Under the pieces are notes generated by a model that ran no database searches, was not told where the DNA came from, and was given only the letters and a program-made list of their open reading frames with translations. Both the position numbers and the translations under genes were made by a program. A DNA stretch of 64,000 nt from the NCBI GenBank assembly GCA_000349905.1, contig KB722740.1:1048624-1112623 (forward strand), read 5' to 3'. Below, in pieces: positions 1 to 9,951 of the stretch. Positions within the stretch are counted from its first letter, which is position 1; every line of letters starts with the position of its first letter. Source of the DNA: Volvariella volvacea V23 (Eukaryota; Basidiomycota; Agaricomycetes; Agaricales; Pluteaceae).

Positions 1-37
1 GGTAGTAAAATACACTGCGGCTAAGGCTCCCAAGCGT

Positions 38-334
38 TTACTTGGAGCCGCAGTTGCACTGGCCGGGGCACTGGCAGCTGTTGGAATGCGCCATCAGCGA
101 TTGGTCGTAATGAAGAGGCGTAGAAAGATAAGACGCGGAGCGATGATTCAAAAATCGGATAGGAATAAAGGTGGACGCATAAAATCAACGAGGATGACGA
201 CGACTTACTTATCGCCGCAGTTGCAATTGGGGTTGCCGCAATGAAGGTCGACAGGAGTGTCGGTGAACTGAAATGTGCGCAAATAGGGATCAGCACGGTA
301 TCATATATGCGTCGAGGTGGCTTACAGAGATCAT
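38..334 (-). CDS. MT1: short metallothionein, 7 Cys
   Basis: Small cytosolic metal-binding protein that should chelate Cu(I), Zn(II) or Cd(II) through cysteine thiolates. Three exons on the minus strand: 326-334 (ATG ATC TCT), 209-267 and 38-77, with GT...AG introns. The product is 35 residues with seven Cys spaced C-x4-C-x-C-x3-C-x-C-x3-C-x-C and a C-terminal CNCGSK. The first exon carries only three codons, as in every MT of this window, which is why the gene is invisible as an open reading frame. Closest relative in the window is MT7 (same FTD start of exon 2, same GSK end, same GAT AA/C splice codon). A TATA box lies 87 bases upstream of the ATG. Family assignment rests on the Cys pattern; which metal it binds cannot be read from sequence. 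Confidence 0.88.
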
Positions 335-420
335 ATTGCACGTAGGAGTAGCAGTAGAAGTAAAATTGGAGGTGGTGGTAGTAGTTGGGAAGAAACCCGC
401 CCTCGCACAATTGTCTCACC

Positions 421-761
421 TTATATACCCCCTTCCCAGCTCAACCACACCGCACCACACCACCAGCCAACGGGGCCAAATAATTCAATTGAATAAACTA
501 GATTAGAATAGACTCCACGATCGCACTCTAAATTTGGACTCTTGATACTTTCCATCATCGCATCATCGGGTTCCTGGACAACCAACGCCTGATGGTGGGT
601 CAGAGCACGGGCTTGAATGGGCATCATACCTTGCACGTTCTGCGTCTTGCGTGTGGGGTTGCGTCCAAGGCCGCATCTGACGATACAAGATGCGCAAGTT
701 GATGCGCGCCCCCATCTAGTTTCATATGTGTCTAAACGGAACTTAATTGAGGCAATTATGC
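421..761 (-). promoter_or_regulatory. MT1 promoter: TATA box and distal MT element
   Basis: On the minus strand TATATAA is at 421-427. The region just downstream of the TATA closely matches the same place at MT7 (GAGACAATTGTGCGAGG against GAGACATTTGTGCGAGG). A distal copy of the shared MT element, GCATAATTGCCTCAA, lies at 747-761, about 413 bases before the ATG. The remainder of 335-1026 shows no convincing gene. Confidence 0.5.
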
Positions 762-1026
762 ATTCGATCACTGACGTCGCCAATGACGATTGCACATCTC
801 CAACGCGGGGGACGCCGCGTTGGACGAGTACTAGAGCGCTCGAGGCCGCAGCTCGCACGCGCGACTCAAAAACCCTTTTTGAGACAACGAGCAAGATGGC
901 AATTCAACATACTGATTCATTTCATTTAACATTTTGCTTCTGATACAGCGCTACTTCACAATGTACAACAAACAGCCGCAAGGTCCGCCAACTCGAAAAA
1001 CCAGATTTTTAGGAGAGACCCAACCC

Positions 1027-1896
1027 TTAAAGCTTAGACTCGCCGGTGAAGCGCTTCTCGGCCTCATCAAAGTTGATGACGTTCCAGATAGCGTTGAGGT
1101 ACTACGCGTGTTGAATTAGTCTCAGGTGGGACGGGGTAATGCCTTGGATCAACTTACATCGGCCTTGACATTCAAGTATTGGAGGTAGAAGGCGTGCTCC
1201 CAGATGTCGACACCGATAATGGGGATGTGGGTGAGGAGAGGGTCTTGGTTGGCGGTGGTAACGATCTCGAGGACCTTGGTGGATGGGTTAAGACCCTGGG
1301 ATGCACTGCGCTTAGCCTACAGAATCATACGCAAGATAGATGGGCGACTTACGAGCCAGCCCCATCCAGAACCCTGGATCGCAGCGGTGGTGGTGTTGAA
1401 CTCCTTCTTGAAGGCCTCAACACTTCCGAATGCGCGAATGATAGCGTCCTTCAAGGGGCCATCCTTGAGAACACCACCGTTGCCGCCCTTGCTGGAGGAG
1501 GGGGCAAGGTTCTTCCAGAAGAGGGAGTGGTTGATGTGTCCTGTCAATCGCGTAGGTTAGATATGTCCCCCCTGCAATGATGCATTATATGAAGACGCGA
1601 TGTTACGGCGAAGGCCGAGCTGGTGCAGATAATGCGTTATCGCACCGACCGCGGGGTGATAAGATGATCGATTGACGGAATCATGGAAACTTACCACCAC
1701 CGTTGAACTTGAGAGCAGCCTGGAGGGCGATGCGCTCCTTAGGGGTGGAAGCCCTTGCGTATGCCTCCTCGGCTGCATTGAGGGCATTGACGTAAGTCTG
1801 ATGGTGTTTCTTGTGGTGCAGGGTCATGATCTGCTCCGAGATGAAGGGCTCGAGAGCATTGTAGTCGTATGGGAGATCAGGGAGAGTGTGGGCCAT
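1027..1896 (-). CDS. Mn superoxide dismutase, no targeting peptide
   Basis: Converts superoxide to oxygen and hydrogen peroxide. Four exons: 1695-1896, 1353-1540, 1158-1295 and 1027-1101 give 200 residues. Metal ligands expected for the family are all present: His27 (LHHKKHH), His72 (GGGHINHS), Asp160 and His164 ([10 protein letters not shown]); Gln147 in NQDPL points to Mn rather than Fe. The ATG (context CAACCATGGC) starts directly at the mature domain ([12 protein letters not shown]), so there is no visible mitochondrial presequence, and the enzyme is probably cytosolic or peroxisomal. The end, GESKL, is not a clean PTS1 signal (SKL-like, preceded by E), though it does end in SKL and could act as one. 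Neighbour of the MT array and divergent from MT2. Confidence 0.93.
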
Positions 1897-2700
1897 GGTT
1901 GCTGGTTCAAAGATAAAAAGATGGGAGACAAGAAATTGATGGATTCAGTTTATAAGACCCGTTCCTCCCAGCTGTGATGTCAAGTCATGTGATGCTGGCG
2001 ATGAGTAATTCAGTCCTCCAGCGTCCTGAAGCAAGCTTTCACTGAATCATCACGACTTCGTCAGTACTGATGAAATGGCGTGGTCGCTGTCTCTTATCAG
2101 ATAAGATGGATCAAGGTCGTTGGTCGAAGCAGGAATCGAGTCATAAAAGGTGCTCGGTGGCCGACTGGTGCGCTTGTGAGTCGCTTTCCGTGCTATTGGC
2201 CAGTGAGCGACCAATTTCGCTTTCACAGGCTTCAGGGACTCATACGTCCAGAGCGTGCCAAAGTTGTCAAAAGTCGCCCTCCGTGACCCGTACATAAAGG
2301 GCAATCCGCTCTTTTTGGCCATACCTACTCGTCGGCCGAGTACGATAGCAATGACACCCTGAACTGGGCTGCCTTGTGAGCTCCACACCCCACGTTCCAC
2401 ACGACGGACTCGATGCCGGCCGGCCGGCCTCAAACGTACCCTAAAACTTAACGTCGCAATGGGGGCGTTGATTTGACGTTCGCGTTCTAGGGGCCTTGAT
2501 GTTGCCACGGCCTCGAGCTTCGCCTTGCTAGAAAATATCTCATCTGCCCCTCCTGAGTCAGTTCACACGATGCTGCATTGAAGGCGTTGTATTCTTTGAT
2601 CCAGAGTCGAAGCAGCACGAGTCAAAGCATTCCGGTCGGCACTCTCGCACAGAATCGTGCAGAAGCCTTACTCGGACACAAATAGAGATAAATAGTGGAG
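1897..2700. other. Intergenic, divergent SOD/MT2 upstream region
   Basis: About 800 bases between the SOD start and the MT2 promoter module. I see TTTATAAG near 1949-1956 that could serve SOD (minus strand). No coding region is supported. Confidence 0.4.
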
Positions 2701-2828
2701 AGCCAATCAGATGGTGAGATGACCACGGTACGTGGTCGCACAAATGTCTCGAGGAGGGGCGAAGTAAGAGGGTGAGTAATCGACGAGGTGGCGAAATACG
2801 CGGAAAGGGGAGTCGCTAAGGTATATAA
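2701..2828 (+). promoter_or_regulatory. MT2 promoter module (CCAAT, MT element, TATA)
   Basis: AGCCAATCAG at 2701-2710, GTCGCACAAATGTCTCG at 2735-2751 and TATATAA at 2822-2828, 92 bases before the ATG. The same three parts in the same order and near-equal spacing occur at MT3, MT4, MT5, MT6 and MT9. Confidence 0.65.
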
Positions 2829-2919
2829 GACCAACAAGTCGGTCGGGAGAAACTATCATAATTCAGAACTCAGATCACTTGCCATCACCATAACTCTTAC
2901 CAATTCAAACTCGATAATC

Positions 2920-3410
2920 ATGATCTCCGTACGCCGTGTCCCCCTTCTGTGCCTGGGAATTCCCTGCTTACGACGTATGCGATATCTTCAGATTTTTAAG
3001 GAGGACAGCTTCCAATGCGGCAACGCTGAGTGCAGTTGCGCTTGCAGCCAGGGGTAAGCCCTCCACGCTATAAGAAGTCTTTTCTTGATATTCATCCCTT
3101 GGCTCATAGCGGGATCTGCCAATGCAAATCAACTAGCTCTGTACGTCCTCCTCTCCGCGGTACGTGTCGAGGCGTAGGACTTACACACGTTTTGTAGGCC
3201 CTTGTTAATATGAACTGTGGCATGAGCTCTTGCAGTTGTGGTGCTAGGTAAGTAGCAACGGGTCCCTTGCCCCCCCCCACCTCCTTTCATCAGAATTCCC
3301 TTGATCTTCTCGTATTTTATTTCTGGCTCCCTTTGCAATCGTTGTGACGAAGATACTGATATGCCCGCTTTTGTAGCTGCGCCTGCAAGCCCGACGAATG
3401 CAAGTGCTAA
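2920..3410 (+). CDS. MT2: two-lobe metallothionein, 13 Cys
   Basis: Five exons: 2920-2928, 2992-3053, 3110-3140, 3198-3247 and 3377-3410, giving 61 residues with 13 Cys. Lobe 1 has C-x4-C-x-C-x-C-x5-C-x-C, lobe 2 has C-x4-C-x-C-x3-C-x-C-x4-C-x-C and ends ECKC. The linker is KSTSS. Lobes 1 and 2 are each split by a phase-2 intron and separated by phase-0 introns after a TCC/TCT codon, so the gene looks like an exon-module duplication of the short MT. Exon 2 has drifted (QCG instead of HCG, IFKED instead of the common ..ENVV), more than in MT4 and MT6. Predicted cytosolic thiolate buffer of metals such as Cu, Zn or Cd. Confidence 0.85.
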
Positions 3411-4055
3411 GCAGCTTTACGCTACTTTAGCGTAGTACGGTTAACTTTCTCGAAACACGTGCGAGCGCGACTTTGAGGATCTAGTGTAGCTATTGTTTTT
3501 ATTTCGACGGCGGCACATCTGCCTGCCTTCATTGGACTCAGCAGAGTGAATAAAAAAAGTTATTAATCGCAAGTCGGCATACAGAACAAATTATGGCTTT
3601 ACCTCTCGCGCTCAGTACTTGGCTTGCGTTCCCGAGTCTCACCTCTGGGTCCACGCCGTACATCTGAGTCCTTGGAATATCGTCGGTTTTAATTCGACAT
3701 CCAGCATTACTCCTGCTCTGAGATCCGAGCGTTGTCATCTATAAGGCCCAAATCAAGTGTGAATCTCGATTTTACATCTTGTTGTACACATGTTGCGATC
3801 AATCGCCCGAGTCCGCTCTTTGGTTTCCGCAAGCCCTGGATTCGCAAAAGAGCCTCCCTCTCGTCATCTTCCTCGGTACAACTTACAAGTGACGTAGTTT
3901 TCTTTGGCCTAGAATACAAAGGTCCAACGTGCAGAACGTCAAGCTGTCCAACTACAGTATCCAAAGTGCCAAGAACGTGTAGGATTCGTGCCATACTCGT
4001 GCAGCGGACAATGGAGATCCAGTACTTCTGTCCAAACAGCGGCAAATAATAGATA
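3411..4055. other. Intergenic between MT2 and MT3
   Basis: No gene seen. The stretch 3786-3880 and 3958-4050 is recognisably similar to 9730-9830 and 9868-9945 upstream of MT5, which marks it as part of the duplicated MT block. Confidence 0.5.
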
Positions 4056-4184
4056 GCCAATCAAGAGATTAAATGGTCCAGATCTGTCGTGCAAGTGCCT
4101 CATGGCCCATAAGAGGAGGAAGGAAAAACGGAAAGGTACAGCAAGTTATTAGCGTGGGGAGTGGCGTCGTTTGGGGTATTTAAA
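4056..4184 (+). promoter_or_regulatory. MT3 promoter module
   Basis: GCCAATCA at 4056-4063, element GTCGTGCAAGTGCCTCA at 4086-4102 and a TATTTAAA box at 4177-4184. Downstream of the TATA, GGGGTGAGGCTCT is shared with MT5. Confidence 0.62.
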
Positions 4185-4275
4185 CTCGATGGGATTTGGG
4201 GTGAGGCTCTACAAGACTCTTTCCTGAACTATCATCACAACCGCTCTTACCACTACCAACCCGAACTTGAACACT

Positions 4276-4520
4276 ATGATCTCTGTATGTCGCCTTCACC
4301 CTCCGTGGCCACGTCTTAGATTCTGATTGTATTCTGTCAAACAGGCTACTGAGAACGTTGTCAACATGCACTGCGGCGAGGCCAAATGCAACTGCGGTGA
4401 TAGGTGAGCAGCCGAGCTCCTCATCGCCTTCGTTTCTCTGTCTTCGTTGTCTGTCACACGGTAGCGGCTGACAAGGACTCTTACAGCTGCCAGTGCACAG
4501 CTGGTAACTGCGAATGCTAA
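4276..4520 (+). CDS. MT3: short metallothionein, 7 Cys
   Basis: Three exons, 4276-4284, 4345-4403 and 4487-4520, encode 33 residues with seven Cys: C-x4-C-x-C-x3-C-x-C-x4-C-x-C, ending CEC. Exon 1 is only ATG ATC TCT before a GTATGT donor. It begins MISATENVV and is the counterpart of MT5 in the second MT block; flanks of the two genes are also alike (GTAACA...GTGAAATGCTCT in both 3' regions). Function by family: cytosolic metal chelation. The short length matches described one-lobe MTs of ectomycorrhizal and saprotrophic Agaricomycetes (about 34-37 residues). Confidence 0.88.
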
Positions 4521-5267
4521 GCAGCGTCCCCCACGACGCTAAGCTGCGCCACACATGGTGCTACCAGGATTCCTTTGTACAATAATTTGAATTGCTTTTG
4601 GAGATTGTATAGTTGATGTCTATCCCCTTTGTCTGTATCTTAAACGTAACATGGATTTTGTGCCAGTGAAATGCTCTGTCAACGCTTCCCTCGAGGAGTT
4701 GCGGGGTGCGTGCCGAAAACGTTAAGCCCTATCAAGGAAATCTCGATGCTAATCTATACATGTCGTCCTTGGTTGTTGAAAGAAGCCTCCCGATTCCCGA
4801 GGCACGCTGATACAGGTCATATACTACCCGAGCCCCGCCATCGGGCCTGAATGAAACTATCAAGTCTCATTTCTCTCATTGCCTTCCAGCAGGTGAAAAG
4901 TTCAGAGTCGGTCGTCACCCCGTGGGCATGACACTGTCACGTCTCTACAATCGACGTCCACATACTCAACATAGAAGCCTAGACTCAGGCTCAGCTTACT
5001 ATGACAAGCCTGTCCATAGCTGTTATCACCACCACACCACGCCCTGTCCGTTCTCCGTTCCGCTCATCCATAAAATCCCTCAACTCTATCCACAAAATCC
5101 CTCATTAGTCACCTCCACAACATCAACGACATCGCGTCCATTTGCATAGAATCGAGAATTGCGGACCGATGAGTCAAGTGATCCGAGGACAGCACCCGAA
5201 CTGCCATGGGTGCAAGCAGGAATCATGCAGAGATGTCTGATCCGTAAACAGAGGCAAATAATAGATG
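4521..5267. other. Intergenic between MT3 and MT4, duplicated later at 10.4-11.1 kb
   Basis: No gene. Sequence from about 5050 to 5215 is strongly similar to 10926-11090 (for example TGCATAGAATCGAGAAT and GATGAGTCAAGTGATCCG in both), which shows the spacer was copied with the genes. Confidence 0.6.
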
Positions 5268-5382
5268 GCCAATCAGGAGAATAGCTGACTCGGATCGGTG
5301 GTCGCACAAATGCCTCAACGGAAGGTGGTGAGTAATTGAGCAAAGAAGTAATGCGGAAAGAGGACGTGCTAGAAATATTTAA
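5268..5382 (+). promoter_or_regulatory. MT4 promoter module
   Basis: GCCAATCA at 5268-5275, GTCGCACAAATGCCTCA at 5301-5317 and ATATTTAA at 5375-5382. Between the first two, GCTGACTCGGATCGGTG is identical at MT6. Confidence 0.68.
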
Positions 5383-5469
5383 GGACTAGGAAAATTGAGG
5401 AGGGCACTCAGAACTTGCCTCGAAAACGCCATCGCCACCTACACTACAAATATTAACTTGAACATCATC

Positions 5470-5891
5470 ATGATTTCTGTACGTCTCCTTCTCCCCTGAT
5501 CCCGCGGAGCATTTCCTGACTTCTTGGCCCTGCCAGACTATTGAGAAGGTCGTCAGCTCCCACTGCAGCAGCACCAAGTGCAGCTGCGCTTGCAGCCAAA
5601 GGTATGTATCCGCTATTTGTTCATTTTTCTCCTGATACTAATACGATTCACTTGCTTCCATTTACAGCGGTACCTGCCAATGCAAGTCCACCAGCTCTGT
5701 AAGTTCTCCTCTCCACAATCTATACTGAAGGACACAGCTGACCATATGTTATAGACCCCAGTCAGCATGCACTGTGGCGTAAACTCCTGCAATTGTGGTG
5801 CGAGGTAGGTAAAGATGGATCATTCGCCTTTTCTCCTCTAACGTACTTGTCCTCTAGCTGCGCCTGCAAGCCCAATGAGTGCAAATGCTAA
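5470..5891 (+). CDS. MT4: two-lobe metallothionein, 13 Cys
   Basis: Five exons: 5470-5478, 5537-5601, 5668-5698, 5755-5804 and 5858-5891, giving 62 residues. Lobe 1 (exons 2-3) reads C-x4-C-x-C-x-C-x5-C-x-C; lobe 2 (exons 4-5) is a complete short-MT lobe, C-x4-C-x-C-x3-C-x-C-x4-C-x-C, ending NECKC. The lobes are joined by KSTSSTPVSM. Intron phases are 0, 2, 0, 2, so each lobe is a symmetric phase-0 module interrupted by one phase-2 intron. Counterpart of MT6 in the second block. Likely a cytosolic metal buffer with two clusters. Confidence 0.88.
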
Positions 5892-7263
5892 ACTACTCAA
5901 TCTACTCTACTTGATGTCGTGGCACTCAAAGCTTGAGGAAAATCCTTTTAGATAGTTGTCTACGCATCAGCGTCAAGGACATCTATAATAGCTTATTTTG
6001 ATTTTAATTATTTGCTCCATTGGGTGCATAATAAACACCTTCACTTGATTTTGTTATTAGAGGACAGTTGAAGCAGGATCGACTTTGGATGTATACATAA
6101 GAGTACCGTATCTAAGTGTACAATTGTCTTGGGTAAGTTTTATCCTCATATCACGCAATGCACACAGGTATAAGATGAAGTGCGAATACTGATGAAAGAG
6201 TGCCCTTAGTTCATGTATCGTAGTATCCAAATATGCCTAGCTTGTTGTGGAACTGCATCACTCCTAAGATTTGCCTGTCTGGTTCTGGTTAACAAATGAT
6301 GATGGTGTGGAGATTCAAAGTGGTTTGGGGGAAATCGCTGGGCTTCTTTTCTCCACATGCTATGGCTAATTATACAGAATTACTAGCACAATGGTCAGCT
6401 TATGTGGTGTATTCAGCCCTTGAGACCTCTCTCAGGCCATTTTTAGACGTACATCTCTCGGATTATAACCTACGAGGCGGCAGAAAGGCAGACACGTCAA
6501 AGCATCTGCAAGGAGGCAACGCATAGCCAATTGCAGTCGCATTTCCAATAACTATTGAAGGGTATCAATTTATACAGCCCGCTTGGTGTATCAGTGTATT
6601 CCCCATACCACACTTGGGAGAAGAATGTCACCCCTGTTGTCCATCTGCGTTTTTAGTTATCCACGTGCAAAGTTGATGCATAATGCATAATGTCCAACAG
6701 ACTCCGCTCAGTGGAACGACATACACCTTCCAGATGATGAGGCACAAAATAAACGTACCACACTGAACTCGGTTGGATGAGAGTGACCCACATGCATAAG
6801 GTGTCGCCTTCGACAGGATGTCAAGATTTGGATGAGCTTTGGCATTTCCGAGGGAATATACAAGCTGGAGACAGGCGGTTTTTAATTCTCAGTGTATGCA
6901 ATAATGTCCATGCTACCGAGATTATGGCGTTTGTAGGATAGCGTCTCTGTTGTTTCCTCGAGAGGATTGTGTGTCGACCCTCTACACTATCTACTCAGTC
7001 ATGTAAGTGCATAGTAAGAAGATTCAAGGTCTGCATCACCAGGTGGGAGGCCCCTCGCACCTATGAGGTGCCTCACCCCTCGCAACATACTCGCAAATTG
7101 ATCACGGTGCACCGATAGACAAAAAAGAGTACATAGTGCGCACATTACACTGCGGAAGCTACAAAGAAATGCAAAACTGCAAATGAGGAACTTTTGATTG
7201 GATAGCACTAATGTGGGTCTGGCAACGAGCACAACCTGTACTGCACTACCCACCACCCGCCAT
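5892..7263. other. Gene-free stretch between MT4 and F-box gene
   Basis: About 1.4 kb. No coding region can be supported on either strand. A perfect 6-base-arm hairpin with an ATG loop sits at 7057-7071, probably chance. Confidence 0.4.
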
Positions 7264-8919
7264 CTACTGGTCCTTCCATCCCAAAAAACCACTTAGCTTC
7301 AATGGCGCTTTGCCCTCTGAAACCATTAGCGGATATTCCCAATGTAGGCATAGACACCGATTGGTCAACGATGTCTCTGGATGGATGGAATAAATCTTAA
7401 TATTGATGTAACGTAGCCTACCCCTCATCACTGAAACCTCCCCGAGCTCTGGACCACTCAACTTAGACTCCAAATACTGTGAATCCGCTTTATAGTCCGA
7501 AGGTGGGATTGTCCATGAAACAATGAACACCTCGAGGATAGGGATATTCGTCACATAATCGAATAAGCGCTGCACGTGCTGTGCATTGAACACTACCATC
7601 CCGACAAGGACGTTCAGCCTCACGAGTTTCCGGAATGATAAAGGTGTCGGCCAAGTAGATGTATCCAACGTTAAGCCAGCCTCGAATACCCATGGCAAAA
7701 ACCTTCCTCGATGAAACGTGAGGGAAGTGAGTGAGGCGGCATGTCGAGGGAGAATGCCTCTGGGGAAGATGTGGGGAGAAGGGGGTTTGGCTTCTGGGGC
7801 AAGTTCGGAATCAAGACCGAAATTCAATATTCGCACCCCCGTGTAAGATGCCAGGTATTGCATAAGAGCGTTAGAAATGCCATAGCAGATATGCAGTTTT
7901 GTAAGGCATGCACCAGAGTGCTTAAGGGCATACCAGAGTAGGTCGAGATTCCGGGTGGGTATAACAGGACTGAGGCCGAAGGGAGGAATGAGGATCAATT
8001 TCTTCAAACTCTTCATGTTTGGAAGCGCGCAAGGTGACGACGGAAGCGCAAGCGAATTAATTGGGATATTAGGAAGGTACCCAGCTATCCTGACCTCCTC
8101 TAGTGTTGGCGTGTCAAGCGTAGGTGGGAATAAGTCTTGGAACCGAGCTGTCGAGGGAAAAGCGTTGACACTGAAGGAACGAAGTCCGGGCATGCGAATA
8201 GCGAGATTGGTCAAGTACGGCTGAGGAATTTGTCGATTCCAACAATGATCAAGTGCCAGATGCTCGATCAAGAAGGTTGGTTGTAGAATTTGGAGTGGGG
8301 GTTGATCCAGCTGCGGTGGAATTGGGGGTGACAAGAGGAGACGTGAAAGTCTGCCACCGGTGGTTCGATGGACGGTTTGAAGGAGTTTATCTACGGGGGG
8401 TAGAAATGACCTGTGTTGACTGAAGTCTAGGTCCCAACGTACGGCGAGGCAAGTCAGGGATGTATATCGTTGAACCTCGTCCCAGAAGGCTGAGAGTCGG
8501 TTGACCGAGTCCTGCATAGCTTGGTCAGTAGTCTCGGAGATCCTGATGTCGAAAAAGACGCCAAGCGAGGAAATGGATTGGACAAAAGCTTCTGGTGCAG
8601 GTTCAACTAGGGGATCAACTTTCTTGAATTGTTGATAAACTTTGACGTGCATGTCCTTAGAGAGAGAGATAGTCCACTCGAAGTCAACCTCGCAGACCGC
8701 GTACGGAGTGAAAATGGCATTCAAACGACGAGATATGAGACGAAACGCGAGAAAAGCCCGGCTAGTTCTAATATAATGCACGGAATTTCTATCTTTGGAA
8801 ATCCATTTATGGCGACGATGACTGACAATCGAGTCATTCTGTCCCTGAACGACAATGTCCTTGATGTGGAGAAAAATGTCAGTAGGAAGGCGCTCAAATG
8901 GAGAGAGGTGGTCGTCCAT
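7264..8919 (-). CDS. F-box protein, single exon
   Basis: Uninterrupted 551-residue protein starting MDDHLSPFERLPTDIFLHI, where LPTDIFLHI is the core of an F-box-like domain (about residues 8-55); the rest is leucine-rich without regular repeats. F-box proteins recruit substrates to SCF ubiquitin ligases by binding Skp1. The reading frame stays open for 59 codons upstream to 9096, but that part looks non-coding (it runs towards the MT pseudogene), so I choose the ATG at 8919. It lies between the two MT blocks, and its 5' side abuts the breakpoint where the MT pseudogene lost its promoter. This is a generic member of a family hugely expanded in Agaricomycetes; the target is unknown. Confidence 0.75.
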   Translation of the reverse strand: MDDHLSPFERLPTDIFLHIKDIVVQGQNDSIVSHRRHKWISKDRNSVHYIRTSRAFLAFRLISRRLNAIFTPYAVCEVDFEWTISLSKDMHVKVYQQFKKVDPLVEPAPEAFVQSISSLGVFFDIRISETTDQAMQDSVNRLSAFWDEVQRYTSLTCLAVRWDLDFSQHRSFLPPVDKLLQTVHRTTGGRLSRLLLSPPIPPQLDQPPLQILQPTFLIEHLALDHCWNRQIPQPYLTNLAIRMPGLRSFSVNAFPSTARFQDLFPPTLDTPTLEEVRIAGYLPNIPINSLALPSSPCALPNMKSLKKLILIPPFGLSPVIPTRNLDLLWYALKHSGACLTKLHICYGISNALMQYLASYTGVRILNFGLDSELAPEAKPPSPHIFPRGILPRHAASLTSLTFHRGRFLPWVFEAGLTLDTSTWPTPLSFRKLVRLNVLVGMVVFNAQHVQRLFDYVTNIPILEVFIVSWTIPPSDYKADSQYLESKLSGPELGEVSVMRGRLRYINIKIYSIHPETSLTNRCLCLHWEYPLMVSEGKAPLKLSGFLGWKDQ

Positions 8920-9141
8920 ATCGCGTATCGGAGGATTGGGCTGATGTGGTGCAAGAGAACTGGAAACAACTGGTTGGACGACAGGTTGCAGAAGCACATC
9001 ACCGTCACGTGCAACTGCGCTGGTGCGTAAGAGTGAAACTCGCAGAATTTGCTGAGTGGTGTGCTGGTCATCGACAGGCCCTTGGGAGAGAACCACTCGT
9101 GAAATATGCCGACCAAACCACCGCTAAACCCGTATATCATC

Positions 9142-9431
9142 ATGATCTCTTTACGTCTTTCCTCGCCTGATGGCTGACACCGTTATTCCACCAGGCTTCT
9201 AAGAGCACCGTTCGCTCCCACTGCGGCAACGCCAAGTGCAGCTGTGCTTGCAGCCAGGCGACGCTCCAGGTCATCTTTTCTTAACATTCACGCCTCGTTC
9301 TTGTAGCAGAACATACCAGCGCAAATTCACTCGCTCTGCACGCTCTCCCCTCTGTAAATGTATATCGAGACGCTCCTTTTGTAGACCCCTGTTAACACGA
9401 ATTGTGGCATGGGCTTTTGCGGCGCTGCTAG
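9142..9431 (+). pseudogene. Decayed two-lobe metallothionein
   Basis: Aligns with MT2 and MT6 from the ATG (ATG ATC TCT) on but is broken. The first donor is TTACGT instead of GTACGT. Exon 2 (from 9195) keeps HCGNAKCSCACSQ but its donor has become GCGACG. Exon 3 (from about 9309) has lost both cysteines (TYQRKFTRS where the others have TCQCKSTSS) and its donor is GC. Exon 4 (from about 9385) keeps NCGMGFCG and ends in a GCAAGT donor; no exon 5 follows. No CCAAT/MT-element/TATA module is present upstream, where the F-box gene begins. It occupies the first position of the second long-short-long MT block. Confidence 0.82.
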
Positions 9432-9951
9432 GCAAGTAATAATGAGCCCTTTAGCCCTTCACCCTCTTTTGTGGAGCTTCCTTCCTCCAGACCGGGGGCG
9501 AGGTTGAGTCGAGGGTTTGGTTATCTGGTCGGTCTGCGCACGTTGAAATGTGGCCGCCGGAGGATAGAATTCCTGCACCATCACCCAACTACACACGTTG
9601 GACCTTTCTGTACGCTCCCCCAGAAAGGATTCGACCCCGCCCTCCGTGTCATCTTGAAATTCAAAATCAAATACGAACCCTGACTTGGCCTCCGTTGACG
9701 TTCTTCAGACAGCACCGACACGTGCATACTGTAGTAAGTTCGGCCAGTCGCCCGCTCTTCGATTTCCGCAGTCCCTGATCCGAATGCCAGAAGGCACCTC
9801 CTTCTCGTCATCTTCCTCGGCCCAGAGCAGAGTCGATGCGTGGTGAGCCAAACTATCCATCTATGGTATCCAAAGTGCCAAGAACGCGTCACATTTGCGT
9901 ACAGTGGACAATGGGGAATACTCCTGCCCAAACAGCGGTAAATAATGGATA
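9432..9951. other. Intergenic between MT pseudogene and MT5
   Basis: No gene seen. 9730-9945 resembles the MT3 upstream region 3786-4050 (shared TATCCAAAGTGCCAAGAACG and TCTCGTCATCTTCCTCGG). Confidence 0.5.

Noticed and set aside
421..894. 157-codon open frame on the minus strand upstream of MT1
   Set aside because: Overlaps the MT1 TATA box and distal element; no family resemblance or splice logic.
7057..7071. Short perfect hairpin GCACCT-ATG-AGGTGC
   Set aside because: Arms of six bases are expected by chance in 64 kb; no T-run, gene end or repeat context.
8920..9096. N-terminal extension of the F-box gene by 59 codons
   Set aside because: Composition is unlike the rest and the natural F-box start MDDHLSPFERLP follows; the extension approaches the MT breakpoint.
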